DNA of 64,000 nt, taken from NCBI GenBank assembly GCA_000711775.1, contig ARYC01002629.1, forward strand, positions 1 to 64,000, given 5' to 3'. A model generated the notes under the pieces. The model did not search any database, was not told the DNA's origin, and saw only the letters and a list, made by a program, of their open reading frames with translations. Shown here piece after piece: positions 63,063 to 64,000 of this stretch (the stretch's first letter is position 1; each line of letters begins with the position of its first letter). Both the position numbers and the translations under genes were made by a program. The stretch is from Oxytricha trifallax. Taxonomy: Eukaryota; Ciliophora; Spirotrichea; Sporadotrichida; Oxytrichidae.

Positions 63063-63692
63063 ATGTTTCGTATGTAACAAACATCTCGGTAGCATAGCGA
63101 CTGTAATTTTTGTTACTACAAACATTAGAAGCTGGATTGTAATCCCTGCAAATACCTAGACGACATTTCCCTGTTAAAAAAGGTTGATTATTTCTAATTC
63201 TACTGCCTTCCACACAGCTATGACATAGACATGACAAGTCTGAATCAGCATTATAAATAGTACTAAAAATTCATACATCCAGATAAGTTCTAATTGGCAG
63301 CAGACGATTTGCTTGAAAACTCTAATGAATTGTCGTCATTTGCTAATAATGCCTATTTCACTTTAATAAATGAGGTTTCGAGGGCAGTCTACCTCTTGAG
63401 AATAAAGGGAGTCAAAGTCCTTGATGAAGATCATTAAATGGATGATATGGAATTTATGGAAATTATTTTCAGCATTAGAATGGAGATAGATTAGAGCGAT
63501 AGCATAGATAAACTTTTAGAGTTATATGGGGAAGTCAATTCAGAATATTAGAAGAGAGTATCGAGTTTAAGCCAGCTTTTCAAAGAAAATAGGAACGAGG
63601 AAATCAAATAGAATATAGAAGAGATACAATATTTGGATAAAATAATGGAAGAGATCAGCCAAAAGGAGGTTCATTTAAAGTCTCAAGAATGA
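63063..63692 (+). CDS. HSCB: HSCB/Jac1 iron-sulfur cluster co-chaperone
   Basis: J-domain co-chaperone that passes the ISCU scaffold to mitochondrial Hsp70. The 209-residue frame starts MFRMQQTSRQHS. A two-CxxC zinc site follows (CNFC and CNPC), as in eukaryotic HSCB. The J domain reads LPHSYDIDMTSLNQHYKQ with the HPDK tripeptide, then ANNAYFTLINEVSRAVYLL, the family signature. A C-terminal helical region is rich in charge. No intron. TGA 63690-63692. The upstream start is the nearest in-frame ATG. The minus-strand frame over 63040-63237 is a shadow. Confidence 0.93.
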
Positions 63693-63909
63693 TAAATCAA
63701 GTATTATTAGTTTCGCCAGATTTCAATTAGGAGTTAGATATTTAATGTATTTCAGTATTACGTTTTAATTATCATTTCCCATATTACATATATTAATCTA
63801 TGAGAAAATATAAAGATAAAATGGTATACTAAATTATTTAGATAATTCTGATAAAGATTTAGAGAAAGAAAGATTCAAATTATAATAAATTATACAAAAA
63901 CTTTAAAGA

Positions 63910-64000
63910 ATGCAAAGAAAAACTCTTACTAACAGTTAAGGTCATCCAGTCGATGATAACCAAAACTCACTCACTGCTGGTCCCAGAGGTCCAATCCTTC
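63910..64000 (+). CDS. CAT: Catalase, N-terminal end (cut by window edge)
   Basis: The last 91 bp start a frame MQRKTLTNSQGHPV followed by DDNQNSLTAGPRGPIL, the conserved N-terminal arm of clade-III-type haem catalases, which dispose of hydrogen peroxide. The catalytic histidine and haem ligand lie beyond the window. It is in the same orientation as HSCB, about 220 bp downstream. Confidence 0.92.

Noticed and set aside
63040-63237. Minus-strand cysteine-containing frame opposite HSCB
   Set aside because: The plus strand over the same bases encodes the HSCB zinc site and J domain; the minus frame is its shadow.

Overview
The window reads as germline (micronuclear) DNA of a spirotrichous ciliate of the Oxytricha/Stylonychia/Tetmemena type. 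TAA and TAG are read as glutamine and TGA is the stop (for example in RAB11, HSCB and STT3). Introns are tiny and GT...AG. DNA is very AT-rich. TBE-type transposons with C4A4-repeat ends are present. Several genes are interrupted by short AT-rich segments flanked by direct repeats, the hallmark of internal eliminated sequences (IESs) with pointers. One gene (STT3) is scrambled, with its last coding segment inverted on the far side of its start.

Left third (1-27.7 kb): the end of one TBE, then two tandem paralogues (X1, 1318-14720; X2, 16898-27707) of a very large secreted/multipass membrane protein. They carry different mobile insertions. X1 holds a 4.05-kb TBE in an intron, a TGTT-ended foldback element and two small GGGGAAG-ended elements (one just upstream). 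X2 holds a 2.9-kb TBE-like element in its last exon, with a 1.2-kb near-perfect palindrome nested inside it. Each copy is therefore an internal empty-site control for the other. A C-rich minisatellite lies between them.

Right two thirds (28.6-64 kb): a compact run of ordinary genes. In order: a Q/N-rich coiled-coil protein; an EF-hand protein; STT3 (minus strand, with its inverted 3' segment on plus); RAB11; an unknown minus-strand protein; a membrane-anchored aspartic protease; a long charged minus-strand protein; a Myb/SANT DNA-binding protein whose first repeat is split by a small transposon; a Q-rich protein with at least five predicted IESs; a coiled-coil protein; a COPI-associated-type membrane protein; a small membrane protein; a tubulin tyrosine ligase-like enzyme; syntaxin-16; an unknown protein; the mitochondrial Fe-S co-chaperone HSCB; and the start of a catalase.

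The unifying theme is programmed DNA elimination. For about twenty interruptions I found a direct repeat at both borders such that removing one repeat plus the spacer restores the reading frame. These range from 9-19 bp micro-segments, through ordinary IESs, to complete transposons whose target-site duplications serve as the pointers. All reading frames, intron and IES borders were worked out by eye. No alignment or database search was run.
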